In this document: piece by piece, positions 52,998 to 62,050 of the stretch
Numbering within the stretch: position 1 is the first letter of the stretch
Layout of the letters: every line of letters starts with the position of its first letter
Assembly (NCBI GenBank): GCA_910579035.1
Contig: CAJTSR010000006.1
Location: forward strand, 1 to 64,000
DNA from: an uncultured Muribaculaceae bacterium
Lineage (GTDB): Bacteria > Bacteroidota > Bacteroidia > Bacteroidales > Muribaculaceae
Direction: 5' to 3'
DNA: 64,000 nt
The notes under the pieces: model-generated
What the model saw: the letters and a program-made list of their open reading frames with translations, nothing else
Database searches by the model: none
Told to the model about the DNA's origin: nothing
Made by a program: the position numbers and the translations under genes

Positions 52998-53965
52998 TGG
53001 CTAAAATCGTATGCCTCGACGGGGTAACCCTATACCCCGTCGGGGACTCACGATGGGGACGCTTTACAGACTTTGCCGATTTCGAGGTTTATGACCGCAC
53101 AGAAGAGTCGCAGATTGTGGAGCGCTGTGCCGGTGCCGAAATGGTATTGACAAACAAGGTGCCGTTTTCTGCCGTCACCATCGCCGCGCTTCCATCGCTG
53201 AAGTACATAGGGGTGCTTGCCACAGGGTACAACATCGTTGATACCGATGCGGCGGCCAAAGCCGGCATCGCTGTGACAAACATTCCGGCTTACAGCACCC
53301 GCTCGGTGGCTCAAACGGCGATATCGCTTTTGCTTGCCATAACCAACAGGGTAGAGCACTATGCCGCCGCAAACGCTCGCGGAAAATGGGCGCAGTGCAG
53401 CGACTTCACATATCGTGATTACGATTGGACCGAGCTTGCCGGTAAGACATTCGGTGTAATCGGATTCGGTAATACAGGAAGCGCCACGGCAGCGATTGCT
53501 GCATCGCTCGGCATGAAGATAGCCGTGTACACATCGAAAGACGAGTCACAGCTGCCCGTCGGGTATGTGAAGATGCCGCTTGAAGAGATTTTTGCCTCGG
53601 CAGATGTGGTAAGCCTGCATTGCCCTCTTACAGACAGCACGCGGGCTCTTGTGAATGCCGATACAATAGGGCTTATGAAGCCTTCGGCAATACTTCTCAA
53701 TACTTCGCGCGGACCTGTTGTCGACGAGGCTGCTTTAGCTTCCGCGCTCAACGAGGGCCGTATTGCCGCTGCCGGACTCGATGTGCTTTCTCAGGAACCG
53801 CCTGCAGCGGATTGTCCCTTGCTGACGGCTCGCAACTGTTTCATAACCCCGCATCTGGCATGGGCGTCAGTAGAAGCCCGCGAACGCCTCTTCGAGATAG
53901 CTCTCGGGAACATACAGGCTTATATGGGCGGGAATCCCGTTAATGTTGTAAACCGTCCGGTCTGA
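52997..53965 (+). CDS. D-2-hydroxyacid dehydrogenase (glycerate dehydrogenase-like)
   Basis: NAD-dependent oxidoreductase of 322 aa. The Rossmann motif 'GVIGFGNTGSATAAIAASLG' gives the GxGxxG. Catalytic residues are Arg in 'LNTSRGPVVDEAAL', Glu in 'LDVLSQEPP' and His in 'ITPHLAWASVEARERL'. The overall pattern is closest to hydroxypyruvate/glycerate dehydrogenases, and other 2-hydroxyacids are possible. It is translationally coupled to prs by a one-base overlap. Confidence 0.92.
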   Translation: MAKIVCLDGVTLYPVGDSRWGRFTDFADFEVYDRTEESQIVERCAGAEMVLTNKVPFSAVTIAALPSLKYIGVLATGYNIVDTDAAAKAGIAVTNIPAYSTRSVAQTAISLLLAITNRVEHYAAANARGKWAQCSDFTYRDYDWTELAGKTFGVIGFGNTGSATAAIAASLGMKIAVYTSKDESQLPVGYVKMPLEEIFASADVVSLHCPLTDSTRALVNADTIGLMKPSAILLNTSRGPVVDEAALASALNEGRIAAAGLDVLSQEPPAADCPLLTARNCFITPHLAWASVEARERLFEIALGNIQAYMGGNPVNVVNRPV

Positions 53966-54001
53966 TCCGTGTAGGTTTATTGTTATAATTGAAATTTATA
54001 G

Positions 54002-55324
54002 ATGATTAAACGTTCTTTATTGGCCGGAATCCTCGTGGTTTCGGCTTCCTTTTGTGCTTTTGCAGAAGGCTATCAGATCAACACTCTGAGCGCGCGCCAA
54101 AATGGTATGGGCCATACGGGCACGGCGCTCAAACTCGGTGCTGAAAGTATGATTTTTAATCCCGCCGGTCTTGGCTTCCTTGACAAGACCCTTGATTTTC
54201 AAGGCTCGGTGACGGGGATTTTTGCCCATGCTTCTGCAACTACTCCCGACGGCGTTACACACAAGACCTCTAACGACCCGTCGACGCCCATGGCTTTCAA
54301 TCTCGGTCTGAAAGTATACGATAATTTCAAGGCCGGCGTGAGCTTTTACACGCCTTATGGCAGCGGCATCAACTGGGGCGCGAACTGGCCCGGCGCCGTC
54401 CTTAACCAGAAGGTGTCGTTGAAGGCATTCACGGTTCAACCCACGCTCGCATGGCAGATTATACCCGGCCTTTCGATTGGTGCGGGTGCTATGATTACAT
54501 TCGGTAATGTCGACCTTGAAAAGGGATTGGTGCCCACTGAATCGGTCAACGCTCTTTTGGCTATGACAGGGAATGACTATCGTTTTACCGACACTCCGGC
54601 GTCTATCAACCTCAAAGGACGCGCGGCCACGACAGTGGGTGTGAATGTGGGCGCTATGTGGGATATAAACTCCAAGATAACTGTCGGAGCGTCTTTCCGC
54701 AGCAAGATGTCGCTCAAAGTGAAATGCGGCGATGCGGCAGTGGCGTACGGCAACGAGATAGCCCGTCAACTGCTCGAAGAGCGGCTCAACATTCTCGACA
54801 AGGCTAATTTTACTGCCGCCATGCCTGCTGCAGCCATTCTCAATATGGGTGTCGCATACAAGCCGCTCGATAAACTTGTCCTTGCATTCGATGCCCAATG
54901 GACAGGCTGGAGCGCATACAAGACTCTTGACATAGAGTTCCTAAGCGAAAAACTTACGCCTTACAACCAGTATATAACCAAGGACTACAGCAATTCGTGG
55001 ACATTCCATCTTGGTGCTCAGTATTCGCTGACAAATCGATTCGATATCCGTGCGGGTCTTATGGTAGACACATCTCCTGTGAGCAAGACCCATTACAATC
55101 CTGAAACTCCGGGTATGACCAAGATTGAACCGTCGGTAGGTTTCTCGTTCTCGCCGGTGCGTAATTTCAGCATAGATGCCTCCTTGCTATATGTGGCAGG
55201 ACTCGGTGTTGACAGTGCTTCCTGCTCGTATGCCGATTTGCTCTCAGGAAAAGAACTTACGTTTACTGCCGACTACAAGGTACACGCGTGGAACCCTTCG
55301 ATCGGTTTCAGAGTAAATTTCTGA
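54002..55324 (+). CDS. OmpP1/FadL-family outer membrane protein
   Basis: Outer-membrane beta-barrel of 440 aa with a signal peptide (1-20, ending 'FCAFAEG'). The mature N-terminus 'GYQINTLSARQNGMGHTGTALKLGAESMIFNPAGLGFL' is the FadL-family hatch region with the NPA motif. The rest alternates in barrel fashion and ends in 'WNPSIGFRVNF', with a terminal Phe for BAM recognition. Members import hydrophobic compounds such as fatty acids. ispE follows one base later, although its pathway is unrelated. Confidence 0.92.
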   Translation: MIKRSLLAGILVVSASFCAFAEGYQINTLSARQNGMGHTGTALKLGAESMIFNPAGLGFLDKTLDFQGSVTGIFAHASATTPDGVTHKTSNDPSTPMAFNLGLKVYDNFKAGVSFYTPYGSGINWGANWPGAVLNQKVSLKAFTVQPTLAWQIIPGLSIGAGAMITFGNVDLEKGLVPTESVNALLAMTGNDYRFTDTPASINLKGRAATTVGVNVGAMWDINSKITVGASFRSKMSLKVKCGDAAVAYGNEIARQLLEERLNILDKANFTAAMPAAAILNMGVAYKPLDKLVLAFDAQWTGWSAYKTLDIEFLSEKLTPYNQYITKDYSNSWTFHLGAQYSLTNRFDIRAGLMVDTSPVSKTHYNPETPGMTKIEPSVGFSFSPVRNFSIDASLLYVAGLGVDSASCSYADLLSGKELTFTADYKVHAWNPSIGFRVNF

Positions 55325-55325
55325 T

Positions 55326-56180
55326 ATGATACTTTTTCCTAATGCCAAAATAAATCTCGGTCTGCGGGTACTCGGAAAGCGCCCCGACGGTTATCACAAC
55401 CTTGCCACGATTATGGTGCCTGTGCCGTGGTGCGATATTCTCGAACTTATCGCGGCAGAAGACCGCGAGGAGGGGATACGCCTCCATATGGAGAAGGAGA
55501 TCGATGGTTGCGACGCCGAAAACAATCTTGTTGTAAAGGCGCTACGCGCGCTCGAGAGGCATATAGGCCGCGCACTCCCGGCTCTTGATGTGTATCTGAA
55601 AAAACAGATACCGTTCGGAGCCGGGCTTGGCGGCGGCTCTGCCGACGCGTCGTTTGCCATTCGCGGAGCCAACGAGCTGTTTGGTTTGGGGCTTAGCGAT
55701 GCCAAGATGGCAGAAGTAGCCTTGACTGTCGGTGCGGACTGTCCGTTTTTCATATATAACCGTCCGATGATGGCCGAGGGAGTGGGTGAAATACTTTCCC
55801 CGGTCGAACTGCCGGCATTGTCCGGCAAGAGCATTGTCATAGCCAAGCCGTCGTCGGAGGCCGTGTCTACACGCGAGGCATATGCCGGGGTAAGACCGCG
55901 CCCTTTGGCCGAGGGCGAGAATGTATGTGCAGAAACTACGAAGCCGATATGCGAGTGGCAATCGTCGGCTGTGCTTGCCAACGATTTCGAGCAGTCGGTC
56001 TTCCCGCTGCGGCCTGAGATAGCCGATGTGAAGAGGCGAATGCTTGAAGCAGGCGCTTTGTATGCGTCGATGAGCGGTTCCGGGGCTTCTGTCTACGGCA
56101 TATTCGATAATGACATTTTGGCAGATAGCGCCGTCGGTCTGTTCGCCGGTTGTGAAACATTCAGGTACAGACACCCATAA
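55326..56180 (+). CDS. ispE: 4-diphosphocytidyl-2-C-methyl-D-erythritol kinase
   Basis: GHMP kinase (284 aa) for step four of the MEP isoprenoid pathway. The N-terminal 'FPNAKINLGLRVLGKRPDGYHNL' contains the catalytic Lys8. The ATP loop 'PFGAGLGGGSADAS' spans residues 97-109, and 'GADCPFF' and the C-terminal 'MSGSGASVYGIF' complete the fold. It begins one base after the FadL-type gene. The pathway partner ispD is at 62023-62748 on the other strand. Confidence 0.96.
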   Translation: MILFPNAKINLGLRVLGKRPDGYHNLATIMVPVPWCDILELIAAEDREEGIRLHMEKEIDGCDAENNLVVKALRALERHIGRALPALDVYLKKQIPFGAGLGGGSADASFAIRGANELFGLGLSDAKMAEVALTVGADCPFFIYNRPMMAEGVGEILSPVELPALSGKSIVIAKPSSEAVSTREAYAGVRPRPLAEGENVCAETTKPICEWQSSAVLANDFEQSVFPLRPEIADVKRRMLEAGALYASMSGSGASVYGIFDNDILADSAVGLFAGCETFRYRHP

Positions 56181-56299
56181 GAGTCGCCAAGGGTGAACGT
56201 TATACTTACTTTTTTGTTATTATTTCTGGAAGCCGTAGTGCTTTAACACTTTTTGGCCGCATTTTTGCTGCAAACCTTCCTATATAACATAGCAAGATT

Positions 56300-56890
56300 A
56301 TGAGCGACAACAAACATAAAAACGAAGAAACGCCGAAGGCACAGCAGGAGTCCTCGGTGGAAGAACCCGAGGTAATGGATATTCTCGACGAAAATGAAGA
56401 CGTCGAGGCAGAAGAGCTTGATGAAAACGCACGTCTGCAGAACGAGCTTGACGAAGCGCGCGCCGAGGTAGAAAAGGAAAAGAGAGAGTATCTTTTCCTT
56501 ATGGCTGAATTCGACAACTACCGCAAGCGTGTCACAAAAGAAAAAGCCGATCTTCTGAAAAATGCCGGCGAGCGCGTGCTTCTCGGTCTGCTGCCCATTG
56601 TCGACGATTTCGAGCGCGGTCTTGCTGCCGCCGAAGCAGACACGTCGGCCGAAGCCGTGCGCCAAGGTATGGAGCTGATATATAATAAGCTTATGAAATA
56701 TCTTGAAAGCCAGGGTGTGAAGCCTATGGAGAGCAACGGTGCCACCTTCGACGCTGATTATTTTGAAGCAATCGCCACTATTCCCGCTCCGTCGGAAGAC
56801 CTCAAAGGCAAGGTGATTGATACAACCCAGAAGGGCTACATGCTCAATGACAAAGTGCTCCGTCACGCAAAAGTTGCAGTAGGCGAATAA
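56300..56890 (+). CDS. grpE: nucleotide exchange factor GrpE
   Basis: DnaK co-chaperone of 196 aa that exchanges ADP. The acidic disordered N-terminus (1-55, 'EEPEVMDILDENEDVEAEELDEN') leads into a long coiled coil ('LQNELDEARAEVEKEKREYLFLMAEFDNYRKRV') and a C-terminal beta domain ('GAKPM' region as 'GVKPMESNGATFDADYFEAIA'). It is followed after 16 bases by dnaJ. No HrcA-type CIRCE repeat and no TAnnTTTG box was found in the 119 bases upstream. Confidence 0.95.
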   Translation: MSDNKHKNEETPKAQQESSVEEPEVMDILDENEDVEAEELDENARLQNELDEARAEVEKEKREYLFLMAEFDNYRKRVTKEKADLLKNAGERVLLGLLPIVDDFERGLAAAEADTSAEAVRQGMELIYNKLMKYLESQGVKPMESNGATFDADYFEAIATIPAPSEDLKGKVIDTTQKGYMLNDKVLRHAKVAVGE

Positions 56891-56906
56891 TACCGGGAGC
56901 GTCGAT

Positions 56907-58067
56907 ATGGAAAATAAAAGAGATTATTACGAAGTACTCGGAGTGGGGCGCGATGCAACACCCGACCAGATAAAGAAAGCTTACCGCAAGCTTGCACTTC
57001 AATATCATCCGGATAGGAATCCGGGCGACAAGGCTGCCGAAGAAAAATTCAAAGAGGCTGCCGAAGCCTATGATGTGCTCAGCGACGATAAGAAGCGCCA
57101 GATGTACGACCAGTACGGCCATTCGATGGGACCTCAGGGATTCCCCGGCGGTGGCGGAGGTGCATACTACGCCGGAGGTATGGACATAAACGACATACTG
57201 AGGCGCTTTGCCGAAGAATTTGGCGGATTTGGTGGTTTTGGAGGAGCTACCGGCGGCAGGCGCCAGCAACGTCGCCAACGTCGTGGCAGCGACTTGCGTA
57301 TACGCGTCAAACTATCGCTTGAGGACATTGCCAAAGGCGTGGACAAGACTCTGCGTGTTCCTACATTTGTGGCTTGTTCGCATTGTAACGGCACAGGAGC
57401 CAAGGACGGTGTGGCGTTTGCCACTTGTCCTACCTGCCACGGTCAAGGGCATGTGCAGGACAACCAGTTCGCCCAGTTCGGTTTCGGCGGTGCTACAGTG
57501 GTTTGTCCTACCTGCGACGGTTCGGGCAAGGTGATATCTGAAAAATGCACATACTGCAACGGCGAGGGCGTTGAACGTCGCGAGCAGGAAGTAAGTTTCT
57601 CTATACCGGCAGGAGCTTATGAAGGCCAGACGTTCGCATTGCGCGGAAAAGGAAACTACCCCAAAGGCGGAGGTGTTCCCGGCGATTTGCTCGTGGTTAT
57701 AGAGGAGATAAAGCACCCTGAGCTTATACGCGACGGTGCCGATGTGATTTATAACCTGATGCTCGACATTCCTACAGCCGCCCTCGGTGGCTCGGTCGAA
57801 GTGCCGACAATTACAGGACGCGCCCGCCTGAACATACCTGCCGGCACCCAGCCCGGAAAGGTGCTTAGAATGCGTGGCAAAGGTCTGCCCGATATCGAAA
57901 ACGGCGGTAGTGGCGACGAGCTTATAAACATAATGGTGTATGTGCCCGAAAATCTTTCTGATTCGCAGAAACAGACATTCGAGGCGCTGCGCGATGCTCC
58001 CAATATCAAACCTACCGAAAGCGACAGCCGTCGAATTTTCTCGAAGCTGAAGCACATATTCGATTGA
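56907..58067 (+). CDS. dnaJ: chaperone protein DnaJ
   Basis: Hsp40 co-chaperone of 386 aa. The J domain is at 1-70 with His34-Pro35-Asp36, then a Gly/Phe-rich linker ('GFPGGGGGAYYAGG'). The zinc domain has four CxxCxGxG units: 'CSHCNGTG', 'CPTCHGQG', 'CPTCDGSG' and 'CTYCNGEG'. C-terminal substrate-binding domains follow. It is the second gene of the grpE-dnaJ operon and ends just before an intrinsic terminator. Confidence 0.97.
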   Translation: MENKRDYYEVLGVGRDATPDQIKKAYRKLALQYHPDRNPGDKAAEEKFKEAAEAYDVLSDDKKRQMYDQYGHSMGPQGFPGGGGGAYYAGGMDINDILRRFAEEFGGFGGFGGATGGRRQQRRQRRGSDLRIRVKLSLEDIAKGVDKTLRVPTFVACSHCNGTGAKDGVAFATCPTCHGQGHVQDNQFAQFGFGGATVVCPTCDGSGKVISEKCTYCNGEGVERREQEVSFSIPAGAYEGQTFALRGKGNYPKGGGVPGDLLVVIEEIKHPELIRDGADVIYNLMLDIPTAALGGSVEVPTITGRARLNIPAGTQPGKVLRMRGKGLPDIENGGSGDELINIMVYVPENLSDSQKQTFEALRDAPNIKPTESDSRRIFSKLKHIFD

Positions 58068-58092
58068 TTCCTTTATCGACAACTATAGTTTG

Positions 58093-58127
58093 CCGGGCGA
58101 CTCCATTTAGGAATCGCCCGGTTTATT
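58093..58127 (+). terminator. intrinsic terminator of grpE-dnaJ
   Basis: CCGGGCGA (58093-58100) pairs with TCGCCCGG (58114-58121), with TCC/GGA inside, followed by TTTATT. It lies 26 bases after the dnaJ stop, between convergent genes. Confidence 0.85.
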
Positions 58128-58129
58128 AA

Positions 58130-58852
58130 TTATTCAAAATAGAAAGTGAGGACAATCATTTTTGAACTTGCTTTGGCAAGTGATTGCGTAAACTTGAATT
58201 TGTCGGGGTTGTCGGCCAAGTCAGGTCTTTTATGCTGCAGCACGTCGGCAAGTCCGAAGCAGAATTTGATTTCAGGGTTCAGCTTGAAATAAGGAAGGTA
58301 GAAGTCGCAGCCGAATCCTACAGATATAAAGAAATCGTTTGAGGACAGTTTGAGAAAATCGCTTCTTTTTTTGCCGACATCGAAGGCCGGCATCACTCCC
58401 GCCACGAAGTATGGGCGTGAATTGCGGAAGCGCATTGCCGAGTATTTGAGATCGAAGGGAAGCACTATCAGAGTCGACTTTATGTTTTGGCGCTCGGTGT
58501 TGCCCGATGTCGTTTCGAGCATGGATATGTCGCGGCTGCCAAAGTACATTCCCGGGGAGAATCGTACGGCAAAATAATCATTCAGGCGTAAATCGACCAG
58601 ACCGTTGACACAGAATCCGGGCTGGTAGTCAGGCTGCTCCATGCGCCATTCTTCTCCGCCTTCTGTTATGAATCCGTTATGTGTGAATCTCAGATCGGAA
58701 GCATAGGCGCCAACAGAGAAACCGAGGTGCCACCGGCGGCTGTCGGCATATGGGCGGTTGAGTATCTTGTCGTTAAATGTTCTCGCCGTCGCAGGCTGCA
58801 CAATAGCCACAGATACTGCCAGTGCCAGTATTATTCTGCATAAAGTTCCCAT
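58130..58852 (-). CDS. porT: type IX secretion protein PorT
   Basis: Protein of 240 aa with a signal peptide (1-22, 'MGTLCRIILALAVSVAIVQPATA'). It resembles PorT/SprT: 'DSRRWHLGFSVGAYASDLRFTHNG', 'DYQPGFCVNGLVDLRLNDYFAVRFSPGMYFG', 'NIKSTLIVLPFDLKYSAMRFRNSRPYFVAG', 'GFGCDFYLPYFKLNPEIKFCFGLADVL' and the final 'SKMIVLTFYFE'. PorT is a small beta-barrel needed for T9SS function. I chose ATG 58852, which opens the signal peptide; the longer frame runs through the terminator of the gene upstream. Confidence 0.85.
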   Translation of the reverse strand: MGTLCRIILALAVSVAIVQPATARTFNDKILNRPYADSRRWHLGFSVGAYASDLRFTHNGFITEGGEEWRMEQPDYQPGFCVNGLVDLRLNDYFAVRFSPGMYFGSRDISMLETTSGNTERQNIKSTLIVLPFDLKYSAMRFRNSRPYFVAGVMPAFDVGKKRSDFLKLSSNDFFISVGFGCDFYLPYFKLNPEIKFCFGLADVLQHKRPDLADNPDKFKFTQSLAKASSKMIVLTFYFE

Positions 58853-58857
58853 ATTAT

Positions 58858-58897
58858 TAAAAACGAGCGGCTTGGGGCAATATTGCCCCAAGCCGCT
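58858..58897 (-). terminator. intrinsic terminator of the YitT-family gene
   Basis: A perfect inverted repeat with 15-base arms (58866-58880 and 58883-58897) is followed on the minus strand by CGTTTTTAAT. It lies 15 bases after the YitT gene stop and 5 bases before the porT ATG, so it also separates their transcripts. Confidence 0.9.
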
Positions 58898-58912
58898 TTG
58901 TGGAAAAACTTT

Positions 58913-59857
58913 TTATTTGGATATCGCCTTGTCGCTGTTGCTTTCAATGGCGTGCTCCTCGGAGTGTGCGTGCGATGGTGTTTTCATCTTGACTTTCAGC
59001 TCGTCGAAGCCCTTGCCGTATACTCCGTTGACGTTCGCTTGGGTTGTGAATGCCAGCGGGTCGATGCTCTTTATGATGCGAGATATGGTTACAGCCTCGA
59101 TTTTGCGGCACATCACCAACAGCACCTTTACTTCTTGCTTTGAATACCAGCCCATTCCGGTAAGAACAGTGCAGCCGCGTTTGGCTTCATTGTTTATCGC
59201 TGTGGCTATTTCCTGCCATTTTTTAGAGAAAATGGTAAACTGCACGGCCTGACGGTTCGTGTTTATTATCATATCGGCCGTATAGGACGTAAGGGCTAAT
59301 ACGATGAAGCCGTATACCACCAGGTCGAGCTTGTGGAATATGAAGTAGGAAGACGAAATGATGAAGAAGTCGGTATACAGCATTGTCCGGCCTACGCTCA
59401 CATTGGTATGCTTCGATACCATCGCCGCCACTATGTCGGTGCCTCCGCTGGAGCCGTTGTGGGTGAATGCCACGCCGACGCCGATGCCTGCGAGAATACC
59501 GCCGATCACGATGTTCATAAAAGGTTCGTCGGTTATTCTCACACCTTCAAAAAGAGGTTGGAAGATACCGACCCACACAGATATCATTGTGGCTCCGAAT
59601 ATGGTGCCTAATACGAACTTCTTGCCCACTACGCGGTATGCTATGGCAAGCAGCATAAGGTTGAGGGCATACTGTGCCACAGCCACCGGGACTCCCAATG
59701 TGAAATATGCTATGGTGCCGAGGCCGGCCACACCTCCGATAACGACTTTCTGTGGCAAGATGAACGCGCAGAAGCCCAAAGCGTATATCGCCATACCGAG
59801 GGTTATGAAGATATAATCGCGAGTGGTGCGCCAAAGATTAATTTTGTCGAGTGACAT
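58913..59857 (-). CDS. YitT-family membrane protein (DUF161/DUF2179)
   Basis: Membrane protein of 314 aa with about five hydrophobic helices in the first 200 residues ('FITLGMAIYALGFCAFILPQKVVIGGVAGLGTIAYF', 'GIGVGVAFTHNGSSGGTDIVAAMVSKHTN'). A C-terminal soluble DUF2179 domain follows ('CTVLTGMGWYSKQEVKVLLVMCRKIEAVTISRIIKSIDPLAFTT'). The family is widespread and its molecular function is not settled. It has its own promoter and a strong terminator, so it is a single-gene unit. Confidence 0.92.
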   Translation of the reverse strand: MSLDKINLWRTTRDYIFITLGMAIYALGFCAFILPQKVVIGGVAGLGTIAYFTLGVPVAVAQYALNLMLLAIAYRVVGKKFVLGTIFGATMISVWVGIFQPLFEGVRITDEPFMNIVIGGILAGIGVGVAFTHNGSSGGTDIVAAMVSKHTNVSVGRTMLYTDFFIISSSYFIFHKLDLVVYGFIVLALTSYTADMIINTNRQAVQFTIFSKKWQEIATAINNEAKRGCTVLTGMGWYSKQEVKVLLVMCRKIEAVTISRIIKSIDPLAFTTQANVNGVYGKGFDELKVKMKTPSHAHSEEHAIESNSDKAISK

Positions 59858-59885
59858 CTATACGTTTTTGGTTTATTAATGGTCG

Positions 59886-59893
59886 CAAAGTTA
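59886..59893 (-). promoter_or_regulatory. -7 promoter box of the YitT-family gene
   Basis: Minus strand TAACTTTG matches TAnnTTTG, 29 bases before the ATG. Confidence 0.5.
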
Positions 59894-59944
59894 CGATTTT
59901 TTCGTTTTCCTGATACAGTAAAATGCACAAAACAGCAAAAAAAC

Positions 59945-62050
59945 TCAACTGATACGGCTCCAGTCGGTACTGCGGTCTGTCATCAGTGCAAGTGCTCTGG
60001 CAAAATTGGCGTTTTGAGGCGAAGTCAGGTCGGGGTCGTCGTCGAGTAATTTTTCTGCCGCGCCGCGTGCCAGCTGTATTGTCTGGCCGTCGCGTGCCAT
60101 GTTGGCTATTTTCAGTTCGAAGGGCAGCCCGCTCTGCATAGTGCCTTCGATATCTCCGGGGCCGCGCATCTGCATGTCGGCCTCGGCGATTACGAAGCCG
60201 TCGTTGGTCGATGTCATAATTTCGAGCCGCTTCCTTGTTTCAGCTGCAATCTTATGCTTTGTCATAAGCACGCAGTAGCTTTGGTCGGCGCCTCGGCCCA
60301 CACGTCCGCGGAGCTGGTGGAGCTGCGACAGTCCGAACCGTTCGGCATTCTCGATTATCATGGTGGTGGCGTTGGGAACGTTCACTCCCACTTCTATCAC
60401 TGTGGTAGAAACGAGTATGGAGGCCTCGCCTGACGCGAATCGAGTCATTTGATCATCTTTCTCGGATGGCTTCATACGTCCGTGCACGAAAGCCGCCTTG
60501 TAGGACGGAAAACGGGCAGATATGCGCTCGAAGCCCTCTGTGGCACTTTTCAGGTCGAGTTTTTCATTTTCCTCGATGAGAGGGTACACTATGTATACCT
60601 GCCGACCGGCCTTGAGCTGTGATTCGATGGCTTTGTCTACGCGATCTCTCTGTTCGTCGTAGCGCAAGACGGTCGACACAGGCTTTCGTCCCGGCGGAAG
60701 CTCGTCGATTACAGACACGTCGAGGTCGCCGTACACAGTCATTGCGAGAGTTCGCGGTATGGGAGTGGCCGTCATCACAAGTACGTGTGGCGGAATCTCG
60801 CTCTTGGCCCACAGGCGGGCGCGCTGCGCCACTCCGAAGCGGTGTTGCTCGTCGATTACCACGAATCCAAGACGAGAGAACTGCACTTTGTCTTCGATTA
60901 CAGCGTGGGTGCCTACAAGAATGTGAAGCGAGCCGTCGGCAAGACTTTCGGCTATCTGCCGTCGTTGCGACGCCTTGGTTGAGCCGGTCAGCAGCCTCAC
61001 GTTAAGTCCTATTTTGGCGCACATACCCGATATGGTTTCATAGTGCTGGGTGGCCAATATCTCGGTGGGAGCCATAAGGCAGGCCTGGAAACCGTTGTCA
61101 ACCGCCAATAGCATGGTCATAAGCGCGACAAGTGTTTTGCCGCTGCCCACATCTCCCTGCACAAGACGGTTCATCTGCCGCTGGCCTATAATGTCGGCTC
61201 TGATTTCCTTGATAACCCTTTTCTGCGCCCCTGTAAGCTCGAAAGGGAGGCACTGCGAGTAAAAATCGTTGAACCAACGGCCTACCCTCGGCATATAGTA
61301 TCCGGCGATGGACTCTTTGCGCTTTCGGGAGCGCCTGAGGATATCTACCTGAATGTAAAACAGCTCCTCGAATTTAAGTCGTAGCCGAGCCATCTGGAGT
61401 GTGCGCGGGTCCGGCGGGAGGTGCACGGCGCGTATGGCCGCATCGTATGACATAAGGCCGAGGCTTTCGACCACGCTACGGGGAAGCATGTCGGCAAAAG
61501 GCGTTGTGCGCCCTGCCAAAAAAGAGGCGATTGAGGCATAGAATGCCCGGCTCCCGAAATTGTTGCTGCGCAGTCGCTCTGTAAGCGGGTATACGCCGCG
61601 GAGTCCTTCTTGTGCGAATGTCGACCCCGGAATATCGACCTCGGGGTGCGACATCTGTAATGTGGAATTGAAGCGCGAGGGTTTTGCGAACAGCACGTAT
61701 TCTTGCCCGGTGCTTAGGCGGCGCCTCATCGTGTTCACACCCTTGAACCATACGCATTCCAAGGTGGCGGTGCCGTCGGAGAATAGTCCTACGAGCCTCA
61801 TCTTGGCGCCTTCGCCTACCACGTTGAGCGACACAAAGCGTCCACGCACCTGTACCGATGGCAATTCGTCGAGGTTGGCGTCGACAAGGCTGCGTATGGA
61901 GTATGTGGTTGAACGGTCTACGTAGCTTGCCGGGAAATGGTGCAGGAGGTCGTAGGCGGAACGTATTCCTAACTCCGCTGCAAGCAGTTGCGCTCTCTGA
62001 GGCCCTACGCCCTTGATGTACTTTATGTCGTAATTTCGGAGTGAGAGCAT
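59945..62050 (-). CDS. recG: ATP-dependent DNA helicase RecG
   Basis: Replication-fork-reversing helicase (701 aa). The N-terminal wedge/OB domain is at about 55-150, with a helicase core of Walker A 'GDVGSGKT' (Lys305), DEQH box 'VVIDEQHRFGVAQR', 'VMTATPIPRTL', 'YPLIEENEKLDLKSA', 'STTVIEVGVNVPNATTM' and 'QLHQLRGRVGRG'. A C-terminal TRG-like tail follows. The first 28 bases overlap the end of ispD in a different frame. It is the last gene of a glyA-ispD-recG series. Confidence 0.96.
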   Translation of the reverse strand: MLSLRNYDIKYIKGVGPQRAQLLAAELGIRSAYDLLHHFPASYVDRSTTYSIRSLVDANLDELPSVQVRGRFVSLNVVGEGAKMRLVGLFSDGTATLECVWFKGVNTMRRRLSTGQEYVLFAKPSRFNSTLQMSHPEVDIPGSTFAQEGLRGVYPLTERLRSNNFGSRAFYASIASFLAGRTTPFADMLPRSVVESLGLMSYDAAIRAVHLPPDPRTLQMARLRLKFEELFYIQVDILRRSRKRKESIAGYYMPRVGRWFNDFYSQCLPFELTGAQKRVIKEIRADIIGQRQMNRLVQGDVGSGKTLVALMTMLLAVDNGFQACLMAPTEILATQHYETISGMCAKIGLNVRLLTGSTKASQRRQIAESLADGSLHILVGTHAVIEDKVQFSRLGFVVIDEQHRFGVAQRARLWAKSEIPPHVLVMTATPIPRTLAMTVYGDLDVSVIDELPPGRKPVSTVLRYDEQRDRVDKAIESQLKAGRQVYIVYPLIEENEKLDLKSATEGFERISARFPSYKAAFVHGRMKPSEKDDQMTRFASGEASILVSTTVIEVGVNVPNATTMIIENAERFGLSQLHQLRGRVGRGADQSYCVLMTKHKIAAETRKRLEIMTSTNDGFVIAEADMQMRGPGDIEGTMQSGLPFELKIANMARDGQTIQLARGAAEKLLDDDPDLTSPQNANFARALALMTDRSTDWSRIS